Assembly: GCF_949628215.1 (NCBI RefSeq)
Contig: NC_134283.1
Span: 25,212,975-25,276,974, forward strand
Direction of reading: 5' to 3'
Length of the DNA stretch: 64,000 nt
From: Phalacrocorax aristotelis
Lineage: Eukaryota; Chordata; Aves; Suliformes; Phalacrocoracidae
Positions 28,801 through 36,891 of the stretch are shown piece by piece. Under the pieces are notes generated by a model. It was not told the origin of the DNA. It did not search any database and worked only from the letters and a program-made list of their open reading frames with translations. Numbering within the stretch: position 1 is the first letter of the stretch; every line of letters starts with the position of its first letter. The translations under genes and the position numbers were made by a program.

Positions 28801-29501
28801 AAAATCCACATATTCCTGCCATATATATACATGAAATGTTCATCAGGGGAGTATTAACAGTTATAAAAGGTAGGCAAAGTCTAAGTTTATCTCAAAAGTG
28901 GTAAGAAAAAGCTATCTGTATACAATGTAGTAGGAAACTTCCATATGAGAACAAAAGAATATAAATCTTCTTTCACATTGGTCCTCTCTATGTTTCTCTC
29001 AGCACGGCTGAAAAAGCTAGAGCCTACACAACATTCTTTGCTTCCCCCAGCTTTTATTTTGGCACATGCCCTTGTACTTGAGCCTGTTGATCATGACAGA
29101 TAATACCACCATCATCATGCTGTGGGTTCGGGAAGAAACAGGAAAAAAATTGCAAGGGTAAAGAAGTTCTTGTTGGAGGAAAGTCCTGAGATAGAGATTC
29201 TTTCTCTGACTTTACCTCTTCAACTTATGCGTGGCTCAATAAAAGTGCTGTAGTATTAAAGTGCTCCACTTGAGGTACTCGGTGACCCTGGATTCTGCTG
29301 CGTGCTTACCCAGAGAGGTAAGCCCATTCAAAACACAGAGTAAATCTCAATGATACAAGCCAAGGCTTCTATCACTGAACTCTTATCCAAACATATCTAC
29401 TTATTCAGGATTATATGGTCTTGATTTTTTCAACAGGTGTCCACTTAAACAAATATCAGGGCTCTGAAAAATCCCTTATCACCAAGAGGATTAAACAAAT
29501 G
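19861..29501. other. Intergenic DNA with no supported gene
   Basis: This stretch lies between the ADRA1B 3' end and the left LTR of the provirus. I looked for long frames with family motifs, splice-flanked exons and repeat consensus text on both strands and found none that I would defend. The only structured signals are a short CTCTCTGCT tandem at about 23812-23836 and a possible old tRNA-derived repeat around 24330-24665, listed separately. Confidence 0.6.
24330..24665. repeat. Possible ancient tRNA-derived (SINE-like) remnant
   Basis: The - strand near 24615-24640 carries a B-box-like 'gtgggttcaattc' preceded by 'gcaaagcagtcattctg', the wording of tRNA-derived SINE heads. On the + strand at 24341-24365 a similar head-like phrase appears ('gtaacccactggtcagggca'). 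The two face each other across about 250 bp. The match is weak and was made by eye; it could be coincidence. Confidence 0.25.
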
Positions 29502-29507
29502 ATACCG
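29502..29507. repeat. Target-site duplication, left copy (ATACCG)
   Basis: ATACCG directly precedes the TG end of the left LTR and recurs right after the CA end of the right LTR at 36886-36891. Six-base duplications are usual for alpha- and betaretroviral integrases. Confidence 0.93.
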
Positions 29508-29898
29508 TGTTGACGCGGAAGTCACAGACACAGCACACGATCAATATGATCAAGCAGATGTCAATGTATTGCAGACACATCACAGTTAATATAGCTCTTT
29601 AACCACCTTATCACGCACAAGTCTATTGTTAATTGGTTAGCTGTGTTTGGCCACACGCTGTTAGCTATATTCTGATTCGTTTATACCCTTAATCCACATG
29701 TACAGATTGATCTGCCCATATCCTACTTTTAGTTCCGCTAGTCAGTGGTTACTTCCCCTTTTCCTGCTTGCTTCATGCCTCTAAAACTGCAGTTGACCTC
29801 TGCGACATCCTTGAAGCCTTGTTTACAGGCAGATCAAGTCCACATAGTCTGAGTCTGGATTGTTCACTACATGTCCTTGGCTTTCCAGATATCCCACA
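29508..29898 (-). repeat. 3' LTR of the provirus (391 bp)
   Basis: In viral sense it begins TGTGGG and ends CAACA. It carries a TATA box (TATAAA, - strand, 29680-29685). The position of the poly(A) hexamer reads GTTAAA (29598-29603) instead of the ATTAAA in the other LTR. It is identical to the 5' LTR except for six substitutions and a missing 3-nt unit near 29820. The last codons and the stop of env lie within it. Confidence 0.95.
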
Positions 29899-31153
29899 AA
29901 TCCCCCTTTTTGTTTTTGAGCAATCCAGACTCCAGTCATCATGCGCTCTACTGCTTTCATGAAACACTTAAAGACACATCCTAATAGTAGCACAGTTAAT
30001 AATAATCCTAATAATAACACAAGCCCGTGGGTAATTAAATCTCTTACCCATCCTGAGATACCTAACCCAGTCAACCATGAATCAAGACCTAGAGAGCTAG
30101 TTTTTTAACTCATTGGTTAGCTTCTTAAGTCAATCTAGTTGCTGGTAAATTGAATTGGAGTTATCTGTAAGGTTCATACAACACATACCTTCTAACTCCT
30201 CACACCCATGACCTTGGGCTAATAACAAGAAATCTAGGGCTGCACGATTTTGTAAAGTCGCATGCCGTACCGAATCTACTTCAGTTAAAAGCCCACTCAG
30301 CGCTAGCGTTGTGGCATTGTTCTGTTTCACTAGCCAGCACCCTAGTTTGTTAAGCGTGGCAAGGCTCTGTGCTGCAGCTATGCCTGGGGCTAAAAATGCA
30401 GCTATGACTGTCTTATCTGCTTGCCAGAAATCTAAATCCGAATTACATCCTTCCGAATATTTGTCGGTGCTTCTTCTCAACCTCTTGTACTGTTTTGTAA
30501 TATTCAGAATCATTGAAGTGTTTGGGGTCAATAAGGTAAGATGACCCAATATGCAAGGGCCCCCAACCGCGTGTGATGGGATGGCAGGCCAAGCCCTATC
30601 ACCACAGAGTAAAAAGGTCCCTGCGGGTAACTGCAGGGGGGCGTTGCTGGAACGTGATAAGTTTCTTGTCATGTAATTACACCATAAGGAATCATTGTTA
30701 AATACCTGTAACATTGGAGATAGTGACTGTATTATTGTGGTTCGATTTTTCCCGGTATAATTAAAATACAAACAAGCATGTGCTGTAACACTTCCTAATA
30801 TATCTATCTCTTGCGATTCTAATGGAGCTATTGGTAAGTATGGGATCCGGCCATCCAATTATCAACTGCTGTCTTTGAATCATTTACTAAACCTGGGACA
30901 GGAAGACTCTGGCAAGGCGCTCCCACTCCCGATCACCTATCGGAATCCCTACCAGGCATGTCGTAAATGGGTTGCCCGCATTTGCCGCAGCTAGACACAA
31001 CAAACTCTGTCCCATATTATTTGCAAGCGTCACCCAGACATTTTGACGTGGTTGCACCGAAATCCACAAGTGGCCGAGATCAACAATGGAGAGGAGTGAT
31101 AGGAGGAAATGCATCAAGGCAACGACCGTTGATGTCCCGGATCTTCTCTCCAT
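29823..31153 (-). pseudogene. env: env of the provirus, alpharetrovirus-type, disrupted
   Basis: Envelope glycoprotein remnant. The ATG at 31151-31153 overlaps the end of pol and opens a basic N-terminus and a hydrophobic signal peptide. A surface-subunit start follows (residues NVWVTLANN, NPFTTCLVGIP). This frame stops at 30887. The surface domain resumes in another frame at 30858 with several N-glycosylation sites, reaching a furin-type site RLRR (30472-30483). The transmembrane subunit then shows an internal fusion peptide (FLAPGIAAA) between two cysteines, an immunosuppressive-like heptad (LQNRAALDF) and CX6CC (CEELEGMCC), all as in alpharetroviruses. A stop at 30130 and a frameshift precede the membrane-spanning helix and tail (29823-30074), which end inside the 3' LTR. 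From start to cleavage site there is room for only about 225 codons, so the surface subunit is probably shortened. It is non-functional as it stands. Confidence 0.88.
29899..29917 (-). other. Polypurine tract
   Basis: On the - strand, a run AAAAAGGGGGATT directly abuts the TG of the 3' LTR. This is where a retroviral plus-strand primer is made. The tract is also read as env codons (KQKGG). Confidence 0.85.
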
Positions 31154-33772
31154 GGTTTCACCCAACGGCTAGGCACCCGCCGTGGACCTTCATCTGTCAA
31201 AATACAAACATAACCTTGACCGGTCATTTTTACTTCTGCGGGACCCTTCCATTCCCCAGTTTTTAAATCTCAATACTGTACTTTTACCGAGTCAGCTTTT
31301 TGTAGTCCAGATTGCAATGACAGATGGTGAACTACAATTGGAGGAGAGTCGCGGTCTCCTGTGAGCCTCAAATAGTTTAGAACGTAAATCGCTTTTGCAA
31401 GACGTTCAGAAGGAGTCAGTTCTCCCCCCTTTTGTTTTTTGCAACAGCGATTTCAAGGTAGCATGCGCACGTTCCACAATGGCCTGTCCTGTGGGGGGGG
31501 GGGGGTATGCCAGTTACTCTGCGAATGCCCCACAATTGGCAAAAGAGTTTGAATGTTTGTGAAATATATGCAGGGACATTATCCGTTTTTATTTCCTGAG
31601 GAGTTCCTAAAGCAGCAATGGCCACATGCATATGCATCACAACGTGTTTGGCTGATTCTCCTGTTTGAGCAGTGGCCCACAACGCATGTGAATAAGTATC
31701 CATGCTGACATGCACATACTTTTGACGTCCAAATTCTGTAATATGAGTGACGTCCATTTGCCATAATTGCAAGGCTCCTAAGCCCTGAGGATTTACCCCA
31801 AGACCTAGACCAAATCCCAGGTTTTGGCAAGCAGGACACGGTTGCATGATGCCTCGCGCATCTGACAGCTTTAAGTTAAACTGTTTTGCTAACACCTTTG
31901 CAGATTGATGTAAAAATTCATGAGACAAACGGGCCTGCTCAAACAGGTTGACATTGTGATTTTTCCAAGCAGTAGCAACTAGTTTGTCTGCTACGTTGTT
32001 TCCGACAGACAAGCCTTGATCAAACTGATGGCTGCGAATGTCTGTCACAAAATAGGGTTTTCTGCGTTGATTCAACAAAAACAAAAGCTGCATCAATAAC
32101 ATATACAAGGTGTTATTTTTTAGAGTTCTGATCATAGCGCGTTCCAAGCGCTGTACTGTTCCCACCACATAGAGTGAGTCTGAGAGTACATTTAAAGGGT
32201 CGTCAGGCCAGCGTTGAAAAACCCACAACACTGCTCTCAGTTCGAGTGTCTGCAAAGAGTCTGTGGCGTGGCCCGTAAGAAGCTGATGATGCCACTGGTT
32301 GTTGCTGTGCCAAGCAATAGCAGCTCGTTTTGATTCTCTTTAGCATTGGTGAATACTGTGAGTCCTTCCACTGGTACTTCTGACCTGCGAGGGATTTCCT
32401 CAAATTCCTGGTTTTGCAATAGTGATAAAATTTTGGCTGATGGATAATTATTAGTAACCGTACCTGGATACTTGGCAAGAGCGAGTTGGATTGTCTCTGA
32501 GGTCGCTAAGAGCCAATCCAAATAGCTCTGTGCTATAGGTATAAACATCGTTGCAGGCTCTTGTCCTGATAACTCCAAAATCCTTCTTCTGCCTTTAACA
32601 ATTATGTTAGCTAACAGCTCAGCCCGTGTACAAACTGTATTTTTGGGTTGATAAGAAAAGAATACCCATTCCAAAATATTGATGTGCTGTTCATCTAATT
32701 GCATTATGAGTCCTACTAAATGTTTTTGTTTGGGCGACGAATTAACAATCAAAAACTGCAAAGGCAAAGTAGTAATTTTTCTCTGTACAGTAGCTGTTAG
32801 AATTTTTTCCACAATCTGTTCTAACGCCTGTTTCTGTTCCAGTGATAGGCTTCGTCGTTTGTAGGCTTTGGTCGTGGTTCCTAATAGGGGCATTAAAGGG
32901 ACTAAATCATCATTAGTGATTCCACTAACATATCTTACCAACTGAATATCTCACATCAACTTTTGAACATCTGAGAGGGTCTTAATGTCTGTTTTAAGTT
33001 CGATTTTCTGTGGTCGGACTGTACTTCTGGTAATTGTCCAGCCCAAATACTGCCATGGACCTCGGCGCTGCACCTTTTCCAGGGCTATTTTAAGCCCTTT
33101 GGGCTCTCAGGTTTTCACTAACTTTTGTAATGTTCCTTCCGAATCTATCTTCTCACCAGCAATCAATATGTCATCCATATAGTGAAAAATTAGTAAGGAT
33201 GGATGTTGCTTTCAGAATGGCTGTAGAGCCCATGCCACAAAATTTTGATACAATGTAGGTGAGTACTTCATGCCCTGAGGTAACACCACCCATTGATACC
33301 TTTTCACCGGCTCTTGTTTGTTAATTGCCGGTACCGTAAATGCAAATTTTTCTGCATCTTCCGGATGCAAGGGAATAGTAAAGAAACAATCTTTTACATC
33401 AATGATAAGCAAATCCCAGTTCTCAGGGATCATTACAGGGGAAGGTAATCTTGGCTGTAGTGCCCCCATGTCCTGCATAACAGCGTTCACTGCTCGTAAA
33501 TCGTGCAGTAGTCGCCATCTTCCGGATTTTTTTGGAATGGTAAAAACGGGAGCGTTCCAAGGGCTTGTAGAAGGCACGATATGACCGGCTTCTAATTGTT
33601 CGTTTACTAAGTCCTGTAAAATTTGCAGCCTCTCCTGCTTTATCGGCCACTGGTCTACCCACACTGGTGTCGTCGTGGTCCAGGTGAGTTTTAAAATGGG
33701 CTGCTTAACCATGGCCACTCCTAAAAATGCTGGGTTACAAGCTGGGCTCCCATTTGGGACAATATGTCTCAA
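31114..33772 (-). pseudogene. pol: pol of the provirus (reverse transcriptase, RNase H, integrase), disrupted
   Basis: The RT domain starts in the frame ending at 33212 ([30 protein letters not shown]). In-frame TGA stops lie at 33212-33214, 33107-33109 and 32951-32953. The catalytic YMDD (33170-33181) is intact between the first two. RNase H begins near 32360, but its first catalytic Asp is Asn (FTNA). A frameshift near 32335 leads into the next frame (SDSLYVV). Integrase shows the H-x3-H and CPAC zinc ligands and two of the DDE acids (QMDV, KTDN). A 13-G run at 31493-31505 shifts the frame before the third acid, which lies in VERAH text near 31470. The C-terminal domain (GEWKGPAEV, VKPWRED) ends at TGA 31114-31116, overlapping the env start by 40 nt. 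The family text is closest to class II (beta/alpha) retroviruses. Confidence 0.92.
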
Positions 33773-34488
33773 CCTACGAGAGCTATAGGCAGGTGCATTA
33801 CATACGGCCTTGTGGTAACTGTCGTACCATCTTCAAAGCTAAATGACGCTGGAGATTTACTGATCACTGTGCACCTCCAACCCCCACCACACTGGTAGCT
33901 GCTGGTGCCAATGGCCAGTTATAGGGCCACTTTGTTGTGGGGATGATGGTTACATCTGCCCCTGTGTCAATTAGCATCAACAGCACCAAGGATTGCCCGT
34001 TTTGGTGCGTAATTGTCACCTTTTCTTCTGGTTTTCCCCTGGCGATATCGATCGCTAATAACACATTTAGCACACCGGTGGACCCAAAACCTCCATGGCC
34101 ATGCACGACCAATTGTGCCTTAAGAACACATGTGCAAAATGGTATTAATTGAGCTATCTTTGATTGTGCTGGTATGGTGAGCGGTGGCATTAGGGTGTAT
34201 ACCATAATTTTTATGGTTCCACGGCAATCTGCATCAATGAGCCCTGGTACTATAAATATACCTTTTTGAGACATTGAGGAACGGCCTATAAGCAATGCAC
34301 TTAGCCCATGCCCTAACGGTCCTTGTTGGTCTGAATCAATTAACTGAACCTCTGATGTTGTTAAGGTCACGTCTACTGCTGTTGCCAGGTCCACTCCGGC
34401 GCTGCCGATGTGGCAGTGGCGCAGCGGTCCAAGCACTCTGCACTTGTGTCGTCACACGCGGGTGCGGCGCGCTCGGTGCCTTGTTTCC
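33721..34488 (-). pseudogene. pro: pro of the provirus: dUTPase-protease, disrupted
   Basis: A dUTPase domain fused ahead of an aspartic protease, the betaretroviral arrangement. Numbering codons from 34436, the five dUTPase motifs are SAGVDL (12-17), GRSS (51-54), GLIDADCRG (65-73), QSKIAQLI (91-98) and GGFGSTG (115-121). In motif 3 the usual Tyr is Cys. Protease follows with LIDTGAD (155-161), the active-site DTG. This frame ends in a stop at 33864-33866. The protease C-terminal part continues in another frame, with a TGA at the usual GRD position, to TAG at 33721-33723. As it stands, pro opens in the +1 phase relative to gag, not -1, so an indel lies between the slippery site and the dUTPase. 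Confidence 0.9.
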
Positions 34489-36326
34489 CGATCTCTGACA
34501 TTCCTGAGTGTCATGGTTGCCTTTCTTGCAATTTGTACACCACTTGTTTCCTCGCCCCTCAGTGCTAACTGGACTCCTACATTCTTTCTTGAAATGACCT
34601 AGCTTTCCGCAATTAAAGCACTTCTTGTCCTGTTTTCCTCCCTGCTTTTTTGAGACCAATGGCTTAACTGCCGCACCCACAGTTGCGGCCATAACTGTAG
34701 CTTTTTCTTGTTCTAACATTTGCTTAGTGGCCTCCAACAACTGTCCTGTGTTGGATCCCCTCGGCAACACACTAAGTGTTCTTTTAGTCTTTTCATTAGT
34801 ATTATAAAAAGCGAGCATATCTAGGAATTTTACTTTCATGCTCTTGTCCATATCTGGGTGAGCCATAATTGCAGCATGCAAGTGATCGATAAACTTCCCA
34901 TACAACTCTGTGGGCCCCCGCTTTACCGCGGTAAAGGCAGGTCTGGTATTCTCATCATGCACGTTAGTAAGAGCTTTATACGCTAACTCTTGGCTCAATT
35001 GCAACACCTTGGTAGCAAATTGTGCCTGCCAATCAGGTCGCATAAAAGGCCCTGCTCCCATTAGCATCTGAGCCTGTACACCAAACAGAGGATCACCCTG
35101 CTGTCGAGGTGTCGAAGCTGCCTTATCGCAGGCAGTCTGCCAATGCTGGAAAAATTGTAGCTGCTGCGAGGGTGGCAGCAGCATCCAGACAATCATCCTA
35201 GAGTCATAAGGAGTTAATAACTGTGAAGAAAAAATGTGTTGTAACACGGACTGAGTATATGGTGATTTTAACCCATATTGAGTAACAGCACTTTTGGCCT
35301 TCTTCAATATATTCCAATCCAACGCTTCCCACACCCCTCTCCCATTATTATCTACTACAACTGGAAATGCCATTGGCAAAAACTGCCCTTCTATCATGGC
35401 ATCTTGAATCACCCCTTTCCATTGCATGGATGGGTCCCCGGCCCCCCCTGCTAGCAACCCTTGCCAAAATACCGCCGACGCTGGCGGCGCTGGCATTGGT
35501 GCAAGAGCACTGGTCCTACCCGGTGTTTCATTTGGGACGAATGGGTTAGACCCCGATGGTCCGGGGCATGGCACAGACAGAGAGGCTGGTGACTTTTCCA
35601 GCAGTGCCCCTAGGCGAGCCTCTAAAGTTTCCAGCCTTTTTACCAATTCCTGCAATTGTGCATCCCCCAAACCATTTGTTCTCTCCTCCTCCTCTTCGCA
35701 AAGTGATGGTGGAGAAGAAGGTGGCAAGGGAGGGTAAAGTGAAGTGGTCGACGCCGGTGAAGAGGGTCAGGATGGTGGATCGGCATCATCATAAATCTGA
35801 GGGCTGTCCGACTGTGGTGCATCTGGTGGTGGTAGAAAATCTTCTGCAGCTTTTTTCTCTGGTGCCGGTACATGCGTGGCGGTGGGGACTGTGGCTGCAG
35901 TTCCCGCTGGGATTCGGACCACCACCGCAGCACGAGCCAGGGTTGCGGCAGGGATCGTTGGACCTGAGAACAGCATGCTGGTTGCAGAGGCAGACCCGCC
36001 AACTGGAGCCAAAGCCGCAAATGCAGACACCGCGGCTTGCCGTTCACTCCTCATGCCTTTCAATGTTTCATTAATCAATCTCCACACTGTGGAGAATTTG
36101 CTCGCCTCCTTGGATCCTTTACTTATTTCTTCCCACAGCTCTGCCCCTATTTTTTCCCATGTTGAACATCAAAGGCGGCTCCAACTGTGGGGAACAAGTC
36201 CTTTCCCTTTGCCCAAAACAGCAAAGCCTTCAGGGTAGACGAGTCATAACTCAGCCCTCTCATTGAGAGGATATGTTGGAGGAGCTTAACCACCGCTGAC
36301 TCTTCTTTTTTCATGGTGGGCCCCAT
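34336..36326 (-). pseudogene. gag: gag of the provirus, disrupted
   Basis: Capsid polyprotein remnant. The ATG at 36324-36326 gives MG, the signal for N-myristoylation of matrix. The frame ends after 59 codons at TAG 36147-36149 because one base is missing from an A-run (36150-36155). The matrix continues in the next frame to a TGA at 35767-35769, and the same frame then stays open for 463 codons to 34336. That part has a Pro/Glu-rich stretch, a short coiled-coil-like heptad (LQELVKRLETLEARL), capsid with a major homology region (about 34.88-34.94 kb, KRGPTELYGKFIDHL), and nucleocapsid with two CCHC knuckles at codons 370-383 and 397-410 (34498-34620). A PSAP late-domain motif follows at codons 418-421, just after the slippery heptamer. 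Confidence 0.92.
34483..34489 (-). promoter_or_regulatory. Gag-pro -1 ribosomal frameshift heptamer (G GGA AAC)
   Basis: On the - strand the heptamer GGGAAAC falls exactly in gag phase as G GGA AAC (codons 34488-34486 and 34485-34483), just after the second zinc knuckle. It is a canonical slippery sequence used by betaretroviruses at gag-pro. The following 60 bases are GC-rich and could form the stimulatory structure. After a -1 slip the frame stays open until the dUTPase start, where a later indel breaks it. Confidence 0.75.
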
Positions 36327-36471
36327 TTCCTCCCCGGCCGCCTGCCTGATCAGGGCAAGACCTAATTTCTTGCGCTAGTGTCTTCCCGAGTGCTGGGGCA
36401 GCACTCACCTACGGCCGGGTTCCGCACCCTCCGTCTTCGGTTCCGTCAGAAAATCCAACTCCGATCTGAGG

Positions 36472-36489
36472 GTCCCTGTTCGGGTGCCA
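36472..36489 (-). other. Primer-binding site, tRNA-Lys3 type
   Basis: Two bases inside the 5' LTR, the - strand reads TGGCACCCGAACAGGGAC. That is the complement of the 3' end of tRNA-Lys(UUU) at 17 of 18 positions; A replaces G at position 5. The leader to gag runs from here to 36327. Confidence 0.85.
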
Positions 36490-36491
36490 CT

Positions 36492-36885
36492 TGTCGACGC
36501 GGAAGTCACAGACACAGCACACGATCAATATGATCAAGCAGATGTCAATGTATTGCAGACACATCACGGTTAATATAGCTCTTTAATCACCTTATCACGC
36601 ACAAGTCTATTGTTAATTGGTTAGCTGTGTTTGGCCACACGCTGTTAGCTATATTCTGATTCGTTTATACCCTTAATCCACATGTACAGATTGATCTGCC
36701 CATACCCTACTTTTAGTTCCGCTAGTCAGTGGTTACTTCCCCTTTTCCTGCTTGCTTCATGCCTCTAAAACTGCAGTTGACCTCTGCGACATCCTTGAGG
36801 CCTTCTTCTTTACAGGCAGATCAAGTCCACATAGTCTGAGTCTGGATTGTTCACTACATGTCCTTGGCTTTCCAGATATCCCACA
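36492..36885 (-). repeat. 5' LTR of the provirus (394 bp)
   Basis: In viral sense it begins TGTGGG and ends CGACA. It carries a TATA box (TATAAA, - strand, 36664-36669) and, about 80 bases downstream, the poly(A) hexamer ATTAAA (36582-36587). It differs from the 3' LTR at six sites and by one extra CTT-like unit near 36805. Confidence 0.95.
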
Positions 36886-36891
36886 ATACCG
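36886..36891. repeat. Target-site duplication, right copy (ATACCG)
   Basis: It matches the six bases before the left LTR at 29502-29507. Confidence 0.93.

Larger units (their letters stand above)
29502..36891 (-). mobile_element. Full-length endogenous retrovirus (LTR-gag-pro-pol-env-LTR), beta-like gag-pol with alpha-like env
   Basis: A complete proviral insertion on the - strand. Both LTRs are present (29508-29898 and 36492-36885) with TG..CA ends. They are bounded by a 6-bp target duplication ATACCG at 29502-29507 and 36886-36891. Internally, in viral order: a tRNA-Lys3-type primer-binding site, gag, pro with a dUTPase domain, pol, env and a polypurine tract. The dUTPase, the RT text and the gag-pro arrangement resemble betaretroviruses, while the transmembrane Env resembles alpharetroviruses. 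All genes are interrupted by stops and frameshifts, so it cannot replicate. LTR divergence of about 1.5% suggests a fairly recent germline insertion. It lies antisense to ADRA1B and TTC1. Confidence 0.95.

Noticed and set aside
33721..33730. ATTTTTA as a pro-pol slippery heptamer
   Set aside because: The heptamer is not in phase with the protease frame that ends at TAG 33721-33723; TTT TTA are codons of the RT frame itself.
32951..35769. APOBEC-style G-to-A hypermutation as the cause of the proviral stops
   Set aside because: The TGA codons in gag and pol do not share one likely source codon, and the LTR differences show no strong G-to-A bias, so ordinary decay is the simpler reading.
35556..36074. 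A 172-codon + strand frame across gag
   Set aside because: It is the antisense shadow of the Pro-rich matrix region of gag; the CCHC and MHR evidence supports the - strand.
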